Origin: Cavia porcellus
Taxonomy: Eukaryota; Chordata; Mammalia; Rodentia; Caviidae
Direction: 5' to 3'
DNA: 64,000 bases
Assembly: GCF_034190915.1 (NCBI RefSeq)
Contig: NW_026947545.1
Location: 1,736,001 to 1,800,000, forward strand
Made by a program: the position numbers and the translations under genes. Positions 35,460 to 47,434 of the stretch are shown here, piece by piece. A model generated the notes under the pieces. That model saw nothing but the letters and a program-made list of their open reading frames with translations. It was not told the origin of the DNA and ran no database searches. Position 1 is the stretch's first letter, and each line of letters opens with the position of its first letter.

Positions 35460-37382
35460 ATCAGCATGGGGAGGTCAGGGAACATACAGTGGCAATGTAG
35501 GATAGGTTTCTGAAAAACATCACGGGGTGGTGCGCATTGTATGGGTGTGTTACATTACATTCACTAGTAGAAGTGAGAAAAACATAACGGGGTGGTGTGA
35601 ATCAGAGGGTCTGAATAACGATAGGCAGTGAGTGGCAATGTAGGATGGAGAAAAGTACTGCTGGGTGGTCAGCATGGGGAGGTCAGGGAACATGCAGTGG
35701 CAATGTTGGATAGGTTTCTGAAAAAATTCGCGGGGTGGTGCGCATCGTATGGGTGTGTAATATTACATTCACTAGTAGGTGTGAGAAAAACATCTTGGGG
35801 TGGTGCGCATGTAATTGGTGTGTAACATTACATTCACTTGTAGGAGTGAGAAAAACATCACGTGGTTGTGTGAATCCGAGGGTCTGAATTCGGATAGCCA
35901 GTGATTGGCAATGTAGGATGGACAAAAGCACCGCGGGGTGGTCAGAATGGGGAGGTCAGGGAATATGCAGTTGTAATGTAGGATAGGTTTCTGAAAAACA
36001 TCGCGGGGTGATGCGCATTGTATGGGTGTGTAACATTACATTCACTAGTAGGAGTGAGAAAAACATCATGTGGTGGTGTGAATTGGAGAGTCTGTATTAT
36101 GTTACGCAGTGAGTGGCATTGTAGGATGGAGAAAAGCTCCGCGGGGTGGTCAGCATGGGGAGGTCAGGGAACATGCAGTGGCAATGTAGGATAGGTTTCT
36201 GAAAAACATCGCGGCGGTGGTGCGCATTGTAGGTGTGTGTAACTTTACATTCACTAGTAGGAGTGAGAAAAACATCACGGGGTGTTGCGCATTGTTTGTG
36301 TGTGTAACGTTACATTCACTAGTAGGAGTGAGAAAAACATCACAGGGTGGTGTGTATCGGAGGGTATGATTTAGGATAGCCAGTGAGTTGCAATGTAGGA
36401 TGGAGAAAAGCATCGCGGGGTGGTCAGCATGGGGAGGTCAGGGAACATGCAGTGGCAATGTAGGATAGGTTTCTGAAAAAAATCGCGGGGTGGTGCCCAT
36501 TGTATGGGTGAGTAACTTTATATTCACTAGTAGGAGTGAGAAAAGCATCACTGGGTGGTGTGAATCGGAGGGTCTGAATTAGGATAGACAGTGAGTGGCA
36601 ATGTACGATGCAGAAAATCACCGCGGGGTGTCAGCATAGGGAGGTCAGGGAACATGCAGTGGCAATGTAGGAAAGGTTTCTGAAAAACATCGCGGGGTGG
36701 TGCGCATTGTATGGGTGTGTAACATTACATTCACTATTAGGAGTGAGAAAATCATCAAGGGGTGTTGCGCATTGTATGGGTGTGTAACATTACATTAACT
36801 AGTAGGAGTGAGAAAAACATGACGGGGGGTGTGAATCCGAGGGTCTGAATTACGATAGCCAGTGAGTTGCAATGTAGCATGGAGAAAAGCATCGCAGGTT
36901 GGTCAGCATGGGGAGGTCAGGGAACATGCAGTGGCAATGTAGGATAAGTTTCTGAAAAACATCGCGGGCTGGTGCACATTGTATGGGTGTGTAACATTTC
37001 ATTCACTAGTAGGAGTGAGAAAAACATCACGCGCTGGTGTGAATCGGAGGGTGTGAATTAGGATAGGCAATGAGTGGCAATGTAGGATGGAGAAAAGCAC
37101 CGCGGGGTGGTCAGCATGGGGAGGTTAGGGAACATGCAGTGGCAATGTAGGATAGGTTTCTGAAAAACATCGCGTCTTGGTGCGCATTGTATGGCTGTGT
37201 AACATTACATTCACTACTAGGAGTGAGAAAAACATCACGGGTTGGTGCGCATTGTATTGGTTTATAACATTACATTCACTAGTAGGAGTGAGAAATACAT
37301 CACGGGGTGGTGTGAATCCGAGTGTCTGAATTAGGATATGCAGTGAGTGGCAATGTAGAATGGAGAAAAGCACCCAGGGGTG
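35460..37382. repeat. 1,923-bp tandem unit, left copy (8 monomers)
   Basis: S L S L(274) S(207) L(272) S L. The sequence repeats 1,923 bp later for its first five monomers (35668 to 37591, 36149 to 38072, 36423 to 38346), including ATTATGTTACGCAG and the 274/207-bp monomer pair. Confidence 0.87.
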
Positions 37383-38552
37383 ATCAGCATGGGGAGGTCA
37401 GGGAACATACAGTGGCAATGTAGGATAGGTTTCTGAAAAACATCACGGGGTGGTGCGCATTGTATGGGTGTGTTACATTACATTCACTAGTAGAAGTGAG
37501 AAAAACATCACGGGGTGGTGTGAATCAGAGGGTCTGAATAACGATAGGCAGTGAGTGGCAATGTAGGATGGAGAAAAGTACTGCTGGGTGGTCAGCATGG
37601 GGAGGTCAGGGAACATGCAGTGGCAATGTTGGATAGGTTTCTGAAAAAATTCGCGGGGTGGTGCGCATAGTATGGGTGTGTAATATTACATTCACTAGTA
37701 GGTGTGAGAAAAACATCTTGGGGTGGTGCGCATGTAATTGGTGTGTAACATTACATTCACTTGTAGGAGTGAGAAAAACATCACGTGGTTGTGTGAATCC
37801 GAGGGTCTGAATTCGGATAGCCAGTGATTGGCAATGTAGGATGGACAAAAGCACCGCGGGGTGGTCAGAATGGGGAGGTCAGGGAATATGCAGTGGTAAT
37901 GTAGGATAGGTTTCTGAAAAACATCGCGGGGTGATGCGCATTGTATGGGTGTGTAACATTACATTCACTAGTAGGAGTGAGAAAAACATCATGTGGTGGT
38001 GTGAATTGGAGAGTCTGTATTATGTTACGCAGTGAGTGGCATTGTAGGATGGAGAAAAGCTCCGCGGGGTGGTCAGCATGGGGAGGTCAGGGAACATGCA
38101 GTGGCAATGTAGGATAGGTTTCTGAAAAACATCGCGGCGGTGGTGCGCATTGTAGGTGTGTGTAACTTTACATTCACTAGTAGGAGTGAGAAAAACATCA
38201 CGGGGTGTTGCGCATTGTTTGTGTGTGTAACGTTACATTCACTAGTAGGAGTGAGAAAAACATCACAGGGTGGTGTGTATCGGAGGGTATGATTTAGGAT
38301 AGCCAGTGAGTTGCAATGTAGGATGGAGAAAAGCATCGCGGGGTGGTCAGCATGGGGAGGTCAGGGAACATGCAGTGGCAATGTAGGATAGGTTTCTGAA
38401 AAAAATCGCGGGGTGGTGCCCATTGTATGGGTGAGTAACTTTATATTCACTAGTAGGAGTGAGAAAAGCATCACTGGGTGGTGTGAATCGGAGGGTCTGA
38501 ATTAGGATAGACAGTGAGTGGCAATGTACGATGCAGAAAATCACCGCGGGGT
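37383..38552. repeat. 1,923-bp tandem unit, right partial copy
   Basis: S L S L(274) S(207), matching 35460-36629. At 38553 it departs and continues as at 32781, so it is truncated by the next junction. The junction again coincides with a C-subunit start. Confidence 0.85.
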
Positions 38553-41516
38553 GTCAGCATAGGGAGGTCAGGGAACATGCAGTGGCAATGTAGGAAAGGT
38601 TTCTGAAAAACATCGCGGGGTGGTGCGCATTGTATGGGTGTGTAACATTACATTCACTAGTATGAGTGAGAAAAACATCACGGGGTGTTGTGAATCGGAG
38701 GTTCTGAATTAGGTTAGGCAGTGAGTGGCAATGTAGGATGGAGAAAAGCACTGCGGGGTTGTCAGCATGTGGAGGTCAGGGAACATGCATTGGCAATGTA
38801 GGATAGGTTTCTGAAAAACATAGCGGGGTGGTGCGCATTGTATGGTTGTGTAACATTACATTCACTAGTAGGAGTGAGAAAAACATCACGGAGTGGTGCG
38901 CTTTGTATTGGTGTGTAACATTACATTCACTAGTAGGAGTGAGAAAAACATCACGGGGAGTTGTGAATCCGAGGGTCTGAATTAGGATATGCAGTGAGTG
39001 GCAATGTAGGATGTAGAAAAGCACCCAGGGGTGGTCAGCATGGGGAGGTCAGGGAACATACAGTGGCAATGTAGGATAGGTTTCTGAAAAACATCGCGGG
39101 ATGGTGCGCATTGTATGGGTGTGTAACATTACATTCAACAGTAGGAGTGAGAAAAACATCACGGGGTGGTGTGAATCGGAGGGTCTGAATTAGGATAGGC
39201 AGTGAGTGGCAATGTAGGATGGAGAAAAGCACCGCATGGTGGTCAGCATGGGGAGGTCAGGTAAGATAAAGTGGCAATGTAGGATAGGTTTCTGAAAAAC
39301 ATCGCGGGGTGGTGCGCATTGTATGGGTGTGTATCATTACATTCACTAGTAGGAGTGAGAAAAACATCACGGGGTGTTGCGCATTGTATGGGTGTGTAAC
39401 ATTACATTCACTAGTAGGAGTGAGAAAAACATCACAGGGTGGTGTGAATCGGAGGGTATGATTTAGGATACCAAGTGAGTTGCAATGTAGGATGGAGAAA
39501 AGCACCGCGGGGTGGTCAGCATGGGGAGGTCAGGGAACATGCAGTGGCAATGTAGGATAGGTTTCTGAAAATCATCGCGGGGTTGTGCGCATTGCATGGA
39601 TGTGTAACATTACATTCACTAGTAGGAGTGAGAAAAACATCACGGGGTGGTGTGAATCGGAGGGTCTGAATTAGGATAGGCAGTGAGTGGCAATGTAGGA
39701 TGGAGAAAAGCACCGCGGGGTGGTCAGCATGGGGAGGTCAGGGAACATGCAGTGGCAATGTAGGATAGGTTTCTGAAAAACATTGCGGTGTGGTGCGCAT
39801 TGTATGGGTGTGTAACATTACATTCACTAGTAGGAGTGAGAAAAACATCACGGGGTGGTGTGAATCGGAGGGTCTGAATTAGGATAGGCAGTGAGTGGCA
39901 ATGTAGGATGGAGAAAAGTACTATGGGGTGGTCAGCATGTGGAGGTCAGGGAACATGCATTGGCAATGCAGGATAGATTTCTGAAAAACATAGCAGGATG
40001 GTGCGCATTGTATGGGTGTGTAACATTACATTGACTAGTAGGAGTGAGAAAAACATCACGGGGTGGTGCGCTTTGTATTGGTGTGTAACATTACATTCAC
40101 TATTAGGAGTGAGAAAAACATCACGCGGAATTGTGAATCCGAGGGTCTGAATTAGGATATGCAGTGAGTGGCAATGTAGGATGTAGAAAAGCACCCAGGG
40201 GTGGTCAGCATGGGGAGGTCAGGGAACATACAGTGGCAATGTAGGATAGGTTTCTGAAAAACATCGCAGGGTGGTGCGCATTGTATGGTTGTGTAACATT
40301 ACATTCACTGGTAGGAGTGAGAAAAACATCAATGGGAGGTGTGAATCCGAGGGTCTGAATTAGGAAAGGCAGTGAGTGGCAATGTAGGATGGAGAAAAGC
40401 ACCCAGGGGTGGTCAGCATGGGGAGGTCAGGAAACATACAGCGGCAATGTAGTATAGGTTTCTGAAAACCATCGCGGGATTGTGCGCATTGTATGTGTGC
40501 GTAACATTACATTCAATAGTAGGAGTGAGAAAAACATCACGGGGTGGTGTGAATCGGAGGGTCTGAATTAGGATAGGCAGTGAGAGTCAATGTAGGATGG
40601 AGAAAAGCACCGCGGGGTACTCAGCATGGGGAGGTCAGGGAACATGCAGTGGCAATGTAGGATAGGTTTCTGAAAAACATCGCGGGGTGGTGCGCATTGT
40701 ATGGGTGTGTAACATTACATTCACTACTAGGAGTGAGAAAAACATCAACGGGTGGTGTGAATCGGAGGTTCTGAATTAGGATAGGCTGTGAGTGGCAATG
40801 TAGGATGGAGAAAAGCACTGGGGGGTGGTCAGCATGTGGAGGTCAGGGAACATGCATTGGCAATGTAGGATAGGTTTCTGAAAAGCATAGCGGGGTGGTG
40901 CGCATTGTATGGGTGTGTAACATTACATTCACTACTAGGAGTGAAAAAAACATCACGGGGTGATGCGCATTGTATTGGTGTGTAACATTACATTCACTAG
41001 TAGGAGTGAGAAAAACATCACGGGGTGGTGTGAATCGGAGGGTCTGAATAACGATAGGCAGTGAGTGGCAATGTAGGATGGAGAAAAGTACTGCGGGGTG
41101 GTCAGCATGGCGAGGTCAGGGAACATGCAGTGGCAATGTAGGATAAATTTCTGAAAAACATCGCGGGCTGGTGCACATCGTATGGGTGTGTAACATTACA
41201 TTCACTAGTAGGAGTCAGAAAAACATCACGCGGTGTTGTGAATCTGAGGGTGTGAATTAGGATAGGCAATGAGTGGCAATGTAGGATGGAGAAAAGCACC
41301 GCGGGGTGGTCAGCATGGGCAGGTCAGGGAACATGCAGAGGCAATGTAGGATAGGTTTCTGAAAAACATCCCAGGGTGGTGCGCATTGTATGGCTGTGTA
41401 ACACTACATTCACTAGTATGAGTGAGAAAAACATCACGCGGTGGTGTGAATCAGAGGGTCTGAATTAGGATAGGCAGTAAGTGGCAATGTAGGATGGAGA
41501 AAAGCACCGCAGGGTG
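38553..41516. repeat. Mosaic segment with undeleted L-S-S-S-L block
   Basis: S L S L S S L S S S L S S. It matches 32781-34300 at offset 5,772, and then keeps the L S S S L block (39931-41100) that the hybrid at 34159 has lost. The monomer at 41309-41516 is itself a hybrid: its left part is as at 34432 (GGGCAGGTCAGG, CATCCCAGG) and its B is as at 34979 (GGCAGTAAGTGGC), which removes the XL monomer expected here. Confidence 0.82.
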
Positions 41517-44500
41517 GTCATGATGGGGAGGTCAGGGATCATAAAGTGGCAATGTAGGATAGGTTTCTGAAAAACATCGCGGGGTGGTGCGCATTGTATG
41601 GGTGTGTAACATTACATTCACAAGGAGGAGTGCGAAAAACATCACGGGGTGTTACGCATTGTATGGGTGTGTAACATTACATTCACTACTAGGAGTGAGA
41701 AATACATCACGGGGTGGTGTGAATCCGAGTGTCTGAATTAGGATATGCAGTGAGTGGCAATGTAGAATGGAGAAAAGCACCCAGGGGTGGTCAGCATGGG
41801 GAGGTCAGGGAACATACAGTGGCAATGTAGGATAGGTTTCTGAAAAACATCACGGTGTGGTGCGCATTGTATGGGTGTGTTACATTACATTCACTAGTAG
41901 AAGTGAGAAAAACATGACGGGGTGGTGTGAATCGGAGGGTCTGAATAACGATAGGCATTGAGTGGCAATGTAGGATGGAGAAAAGTACTGCGGGGTGGTC
42001 AGCATGGCAAGGTCAGGGAACATGCAGTGGCAATGTTGGATAGGTTTCTGAAAAACTTCGCGGGGTGGTGCGCATAGTATGGGTGTGTAACATTACATTC
42101 ACTAGTAGGTGTGAGAAAAACATCATGGGGTGGTGCGCATATAATTGGTGTGTAACATTACATTCACATGTAGGAGTGAGAAAAACATCACGTGGTTGTG
42201 TGAATCCGAGGGTCTGAATTCGGATAGGCAGTGATTGGCAATGTAGGATGGACAAAAGCACAGCGGGGTGGTCAGAATGGGGAGGTCAGGTAACATGCAG
42301 TGGCAATGTAGGATAGGTTTCTGAAAAACATCGCGGGGTGATGCGCATTATATGGGTGTGTAACATTACATTCACAAGTAGGAGTGAGAAAAACATCACG
42401 TGGTGGTGTGAATTGGAGAGTCTGAATTATGATACGCAGTGAGTGGCAATGTAGGATGGAGAAAAGCTCCGCGGGGTGGTCAGCATGGGGAGGTCAGGGA
42501 ACATGCAGTGGCAATGTAGGATAGGTTTCTGAAAAACATCGCGGTGGTGGTGCGCATTGTAGGTGGGTGTAACTTTACATTCACTAGTAGGAGTGAGAAA
42601 AACATCACGGGGTGTTGCGCATTGTATGTGTGTGTAATATTACATTCACTAGTAGGAGTGAGAAAAACATCACAGGGTGGTGTGAATCAGAGGGTATGAT
42701 TTAGGATAGCCAGTGAGTTGCAATGTAGGATGGAGTAAAGCATCGCGGGGTGGTCAGCATGGGGAGGTCAGGGAACATGCAGTGGCAATGTAGGATAGGT
42801 TTCTGAAAAACATCGCGGGGTGGTGCGCATTGTATGGTTGTGTAACATTACATTCACTAGTAGGAGTGAGAAAAACATCAATGGGAGGTGTGAATCGGAG
42901 GGTCTGAATTAGCATAGGCAGTGAGTGGCAATGTAGGATGGATTAAAGCACCCAGGGCTGGTCAGCATGGGGAGTTCACCGAACATACAGTGGCAATGTA
43001 GGATAGGTTTCTGAAAAACATCGCGGGATTGTGCGCATTGTATGGGTGTGTAACATTACATTCACTAGTAGGAGTGAGAAAAACATCACGGGGTGGTGTG
43101 AATCAGAGGGTCTGAATTAGGATAGGAAGTTAGTGGCAATGTAGGATGGAGAAAAGCACCGTGGGGTGGTCAGCATGGGGAGGTCAGGGAACATGCAGTG
43201 GCAATGTAGGATAGGTTTCTGAAAAACATCGCGGGGTGGTGCGCATTGTATGGGTGTGTAACATTACATTCACTAGTAGGAGTGAGAAAAACATCAACGG
43301 GTTGTGTGAATCGGAGGGTCTGAATTAGGATAGACAGTGAGCGGCAATGGACGATGCAGAAAAGCACCGTGGGGTGGTCAGCATAGGGAGGTCAGGGTAC
43401 ATGCAGTGGCAATGTAGGATAGGTTTCTGAAAAACATCGCGGGGTGATGCGCATTGTATGGGTGTGTAACATTACATTCACTAGTAGGAGTGAGAAAAAC
43501 ATCACGTGGTGGTGTGAATTGGAGAGTCTGAATTATGATTCGCAGTGAGTGGCATTGTAGGATGGAGAAAAGCTCCGCGGGGTGGTCAGCATGGGGAGGT
43601 CAGGGAACATGCAGTGGCAATGTAGGATAGGTTTCTGAAAAACATCGCGGTGGTGGTGCGCATTGTAGGTGTGGGTAACTTTACATTCACTAGTAGGAGT
43701 GAGAAAAACATCACGGTGTGTTGCGCATTGTATGTGTGTGCAACATTACATTCACTAGTAGGAGTAAGAAAAACATCACAGGGTGGTGTGAATTGGAGTG
43801 TATGATTTAGGATAGCCAGTGAGTTGCAATGTAGGATGGAGAAAAGCATCGCGGGGTGGTCAGCATGGGGAGGTCAGGGAACATGCATTGGCAATGTAGG
43901 ATAGGTTTCTGAAAAACATCGCGGGGTGGTGCGCATTGTATGGGTGTGTAACATTACATTCACTATTAGGAGTGAGAAAATCATCAAGGGGTGTTGCGCA
44001 TTGTATGGGTGTGTAACATTACATTAACTAGTAGGAGTGAGAAAAACATCACGGGGGGTGTGAATCCGAGGGTCTGAATTAGGATAGCCAGTGAGTTGCA
44101 ATGTAGCATGGAGAAAAGCATCGCATGTTGGTCAGCATGGGGAGGTCAGGGAACATGCAGTGGCAATGTAGGATAAGTTTCTGAAAAACATCGCGGGCTG
44201 GTGCACATCGTATGGGTGTGTAACATTACATTCACTAGTAGGAGTGCGAAAAACATCACGCGCTGGTGTGAATCGGAGGGTGTGAATTAGGATAGGCAAT
44301 GAGTGGCAATGTAGGATGGAGAAAAGCACCGCGGGGTGGTCAGCATGGGGAGGTTAGGGAACATGCAGTGGCAATGTAGGATAGGTTTCTGAAAAACATC
44401 GCGTCTTGGTGCGCATTGTATGGCTGTGTAACATTACATTCACTACTAGGATTGAGAAAAACATCACGGGTTGGTGCGCATTATATTGGTGTATAACATT

Positions 44501-45574
44501 ACATTCACTAGTAGGAGTGAGAAATACATCACGGGGTGGTGTGAATCCGAGTGTCTGAATTAGGATATGCAGTGAGTGGCAATGTAGAATGGAGAAAAGC
44601 ACCCAGGGGTGGTCAGCATGGGGAGGTCAGGGAACATACAGTGGCAATGTAGGATAGGTTTCTGAAAAACATCACGGGGTGGTGCGCATTGTATGGGTGT
44701 GTTACATTACATTCACTAGTAGAAGTGAGAAAAACATCACGGGGTGGTGTGAATCAGAGGGTCTGAATAACGATAGGCAGTGAGTGGCAATGTAGGATGG
44801 AGAAAAGTACTGCGGGGTGGTCAGCATGGGGAGGTCAGGGAAAATGCAGTGGCAATGTTGGATAGGTTTCTGAAAAAATTCGCGGGGTGGTGCGCATAGT
44901 ATGGGTGTGTAATATTACATTCACTAGTAGGTGTGAGAAAAACATCTTGGGGTGGTGCGCATGTAATTGGTGTGTAACATTACATTCACTTGAAGGGGTG
45001 AGAAAAACATCACGTGGTTGTGTGAATCCGAGGGTCTGAATTCGGATAGCCAGTGATTGGCAATGTAGGATGGACAAAAGCACCGCGGGGTGGTCAGAAT
45101 GGGGAGGTCAGGGAACATGCAGTGGCAATGTAGGATAGGTTTCTGAAAAACATCGCGGGGTGATGCGCATTGTATGGGTGTGTAACATTACATTCACTAG
45201 TATGAGTGAGAAAAACATCACGTGGTGGTGTGAATTGGAGAGTCTGAATTATGATACGCAGTGAGTGGCATTGTAGGATGGAGAAAAGCTCCGCGGGGTG
45301 GTCAGCATGGGGAGGTCAGGGAACATGCAGTGGCAATGTAGGATAGGTTTCTGAAAAACATCGCGGTGGTGGTGCGCATTGTAGGTGTGTGTAACTTTAC
45401 ATTCACTAGTAGGAGTGAGAAAAACATCACGGGGTGTTGCGCATTGTTTGTGTGTGTAACGTTACATTCACTAGTAGGAGTGAGAAAAACATCACAGGGT
45501 GGTGTGTATCGGAGGGTATGATTTAGGATAGCCAGTGAGTTGCAATGTAGGATGGAGATAAGCATCGCGGGGTG
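41517..45574. repeat. Distant copy of the 5288-8719 segment
   Basis: Monomer order and marker variants match 5288-8719, at offset 36,229 bp up to about 42752 and 36,855 bp from 43377. The difference of about 626 bp is explained by three extra S monomers (42753-43376). Shared markers include CACAAGGAGGAGTGCG, GTGCGCATATAATTGG, CACATGTAGG and CATGTAATTGG. This places older-type sequence on both sides of the three homogeneous higher-order repeats. Confidence 0.85.
42753..43376. repeat. Three extra S monomers relative to 5288-8719
   Basis: 42753-42960 and the start of the next monomer carry CATCAATGGGAGG, GGATTAAAGCACCC and GGGGAGTTCACCGAAC. These markers are otherwise found at 49083-49310 and 51835-52062 in the right-hand section. 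The block therefore looks copied from, or shared with, that section rather than locally generated. Confidence 0.8.
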
Positions 45575-45782
45575 GTCAGCATGGGGAGGTCAGGGACCAT
45601 GCAGTGGCAATGTAGGAAAGGTTTCTGAAAAACATCGCGTGGTGGTGTGCATTGTATGGTTGTGTAACATTACATTCACTAGTAGGAGTGAGAAAAACAT
45701 CACGGGGTGGTGTGAATCGGAGGGTCTGAATTAGGATAGCCAGTTAGTTGCAATGTAGCATGGAGAAAAGCATCGCAGGGTG

Positions 45783-46744
45783 GTCAGCATGGGGAGGTCA
45801 GGGAACATGCAGTGGCAATGTAGGATAGGTTTCTGAAAAACATCACGGGATGGTGTGCATTGTATGGGTGTGTAACATTACATTCACTAGTAGGAGTGAG
45901 AAATACATCACGGGGTGGTGTGAATCGGAGGGTCTCAATTAGGATAGGCAGTGAGTGGCAATGTAGGTTGGAGAAAAGCACTGCGGGGTGGTCAGCATGT
46001 GGAAGTCAGGGAACATGCATTGGCAATGTAAGATAGGTTTCTGAAAAACATAGCAGGGTGGTGCGCATAGTATGGGTGTGTAACATTACATTCACTAGTA
46101 GGAGTGAGAAAAACATCACGGAGTGGTGCGCATTGTATTGGTGTGTAACATTACATTCACTAGTATGAGTGAGAAAAACATCACGGGGTGGTGTGAATCC
46201 GAGGGTCTGAATTAGGATATGCAGTGAGTGGCAATGTAGGATGGAGAAAAGCACCCAGGGGTGGTCAGCATGGGGAGGTCAGGGAACATACAGTGGCAAT
46301 GTAAGATAGGTTTCTGAAAAACATCGCGGGGTGGTGCGCATAGTATGAGTGTGTAACATTACATTCACTATTAGGAGTGAGAAAATCATCACAGGGTGTT
46401 GTGCATTGTATGGGTGTGTAACATTACATTCACTAGTAGGAGTGAGAAAAACATCACGGGGTGGTGTGAATTGGAGGGTGTGAATTAGGATAGGCAATGA
46501 GTGGCAATGTAGGATGGAGAAAAGCACCGCGGGTTGGTCAGCATGGGAAGGTCAGGGAACATGCAGTGGCAATGTAGGATATGTTTCTGAAAAACATCGC
46601 GGGGTGGTGCGCATTGTATGGCTGTGTAACACTACATTCACTAATATGACTAAGAAAAACATCACGCGGTGGTGTGAATCAGAGGGGGTGAATTAGGATA
46701 GGCAATGAGTGGCAATGTAGGATGGAGAAAACCACCGCGGGGTG
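45783..46744. repeat. Segment with a copy 9,093 bp downstream (S L L S)
   Basis: It matches 54876-55837 at a constant offset of 9,093 bp, sharing GGTTGGAGAAAAGC, GTGGAAGTCAGGG, AATGTAAGATAGG and AGTATGAGTGTG. It contains one of the few places where two L monomers are adjacent (45991 and 46264). Confidence 0.82.
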
Positions 46745-47017
46745 GTCAGCATGGGGAGGTCAGAGAACATGCAGTGGCAATGTAGGATAGGTTTCTGAAA
46801 AACATCGCGGGGTGGTGCGCATTGTATGGGTGAGTAACATTACATTCACTAGTAGGAGTGAGAAAAACATCACGGGGTGGTGCGCTTTGTATTGGTGTGT
46901 AACATTACATTCACTAGTAGGAGTGAGAAAAACATCACAGGGTGGTGTGAATCGGAGGGTATGATTTAGGATAGCCAGTGAGTTGCAATGTAGGATGGAG
47001 TAAAGCATCGCGGGGTG

Positions 47018-47434
47018 GTCAGCACGGGGAGGTCAGGGAACATGCAGTGGCAATGTAGGATAGGTTTCTGAAAAACATCGCGGGGTGATGCGCATTGTAT
47101 GGGTGTGTAACATTACATTCACTAGTAGGAGTTAGAAAAACATCACGGCATGGTGTGAAATGGAGAGTCTGAATTATGATACGCAGTGAGTGGCAATGTA
47201 GGATGGAGAAAAGCTCCGCGGGGTGGTCAGCATGGGGAGTTCAGGGAACATGCAGTGGCAATGTAGGATAGGTTTCTGAAAAACATCGCGGTGGTGGTGC
47301 GCATTGTATGTGTGTGTAACTTTACATTCACTAGTAGGAGTGAGAAAAACATCACGGGGTGGTGTGAATCGGAGGGTCTGAATTAGGATAGGCCGTGAGT
47401 GGTAATGTAGGATGGAGAAAAGCACCGCGGGGTG
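47018..47434. repeat. Segment with a copy 14,396 bp downstream
   Basis: Two monomers (208 and 209 bp) matching 61414-61830. Shared markers are CAGCACGGGGAGG, GGAGTTAGAAAAACATC, GGTGGTGGTGCGC (one extra base) and GGTCACAATGGGG at the following junction. Confidence 0.82.
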
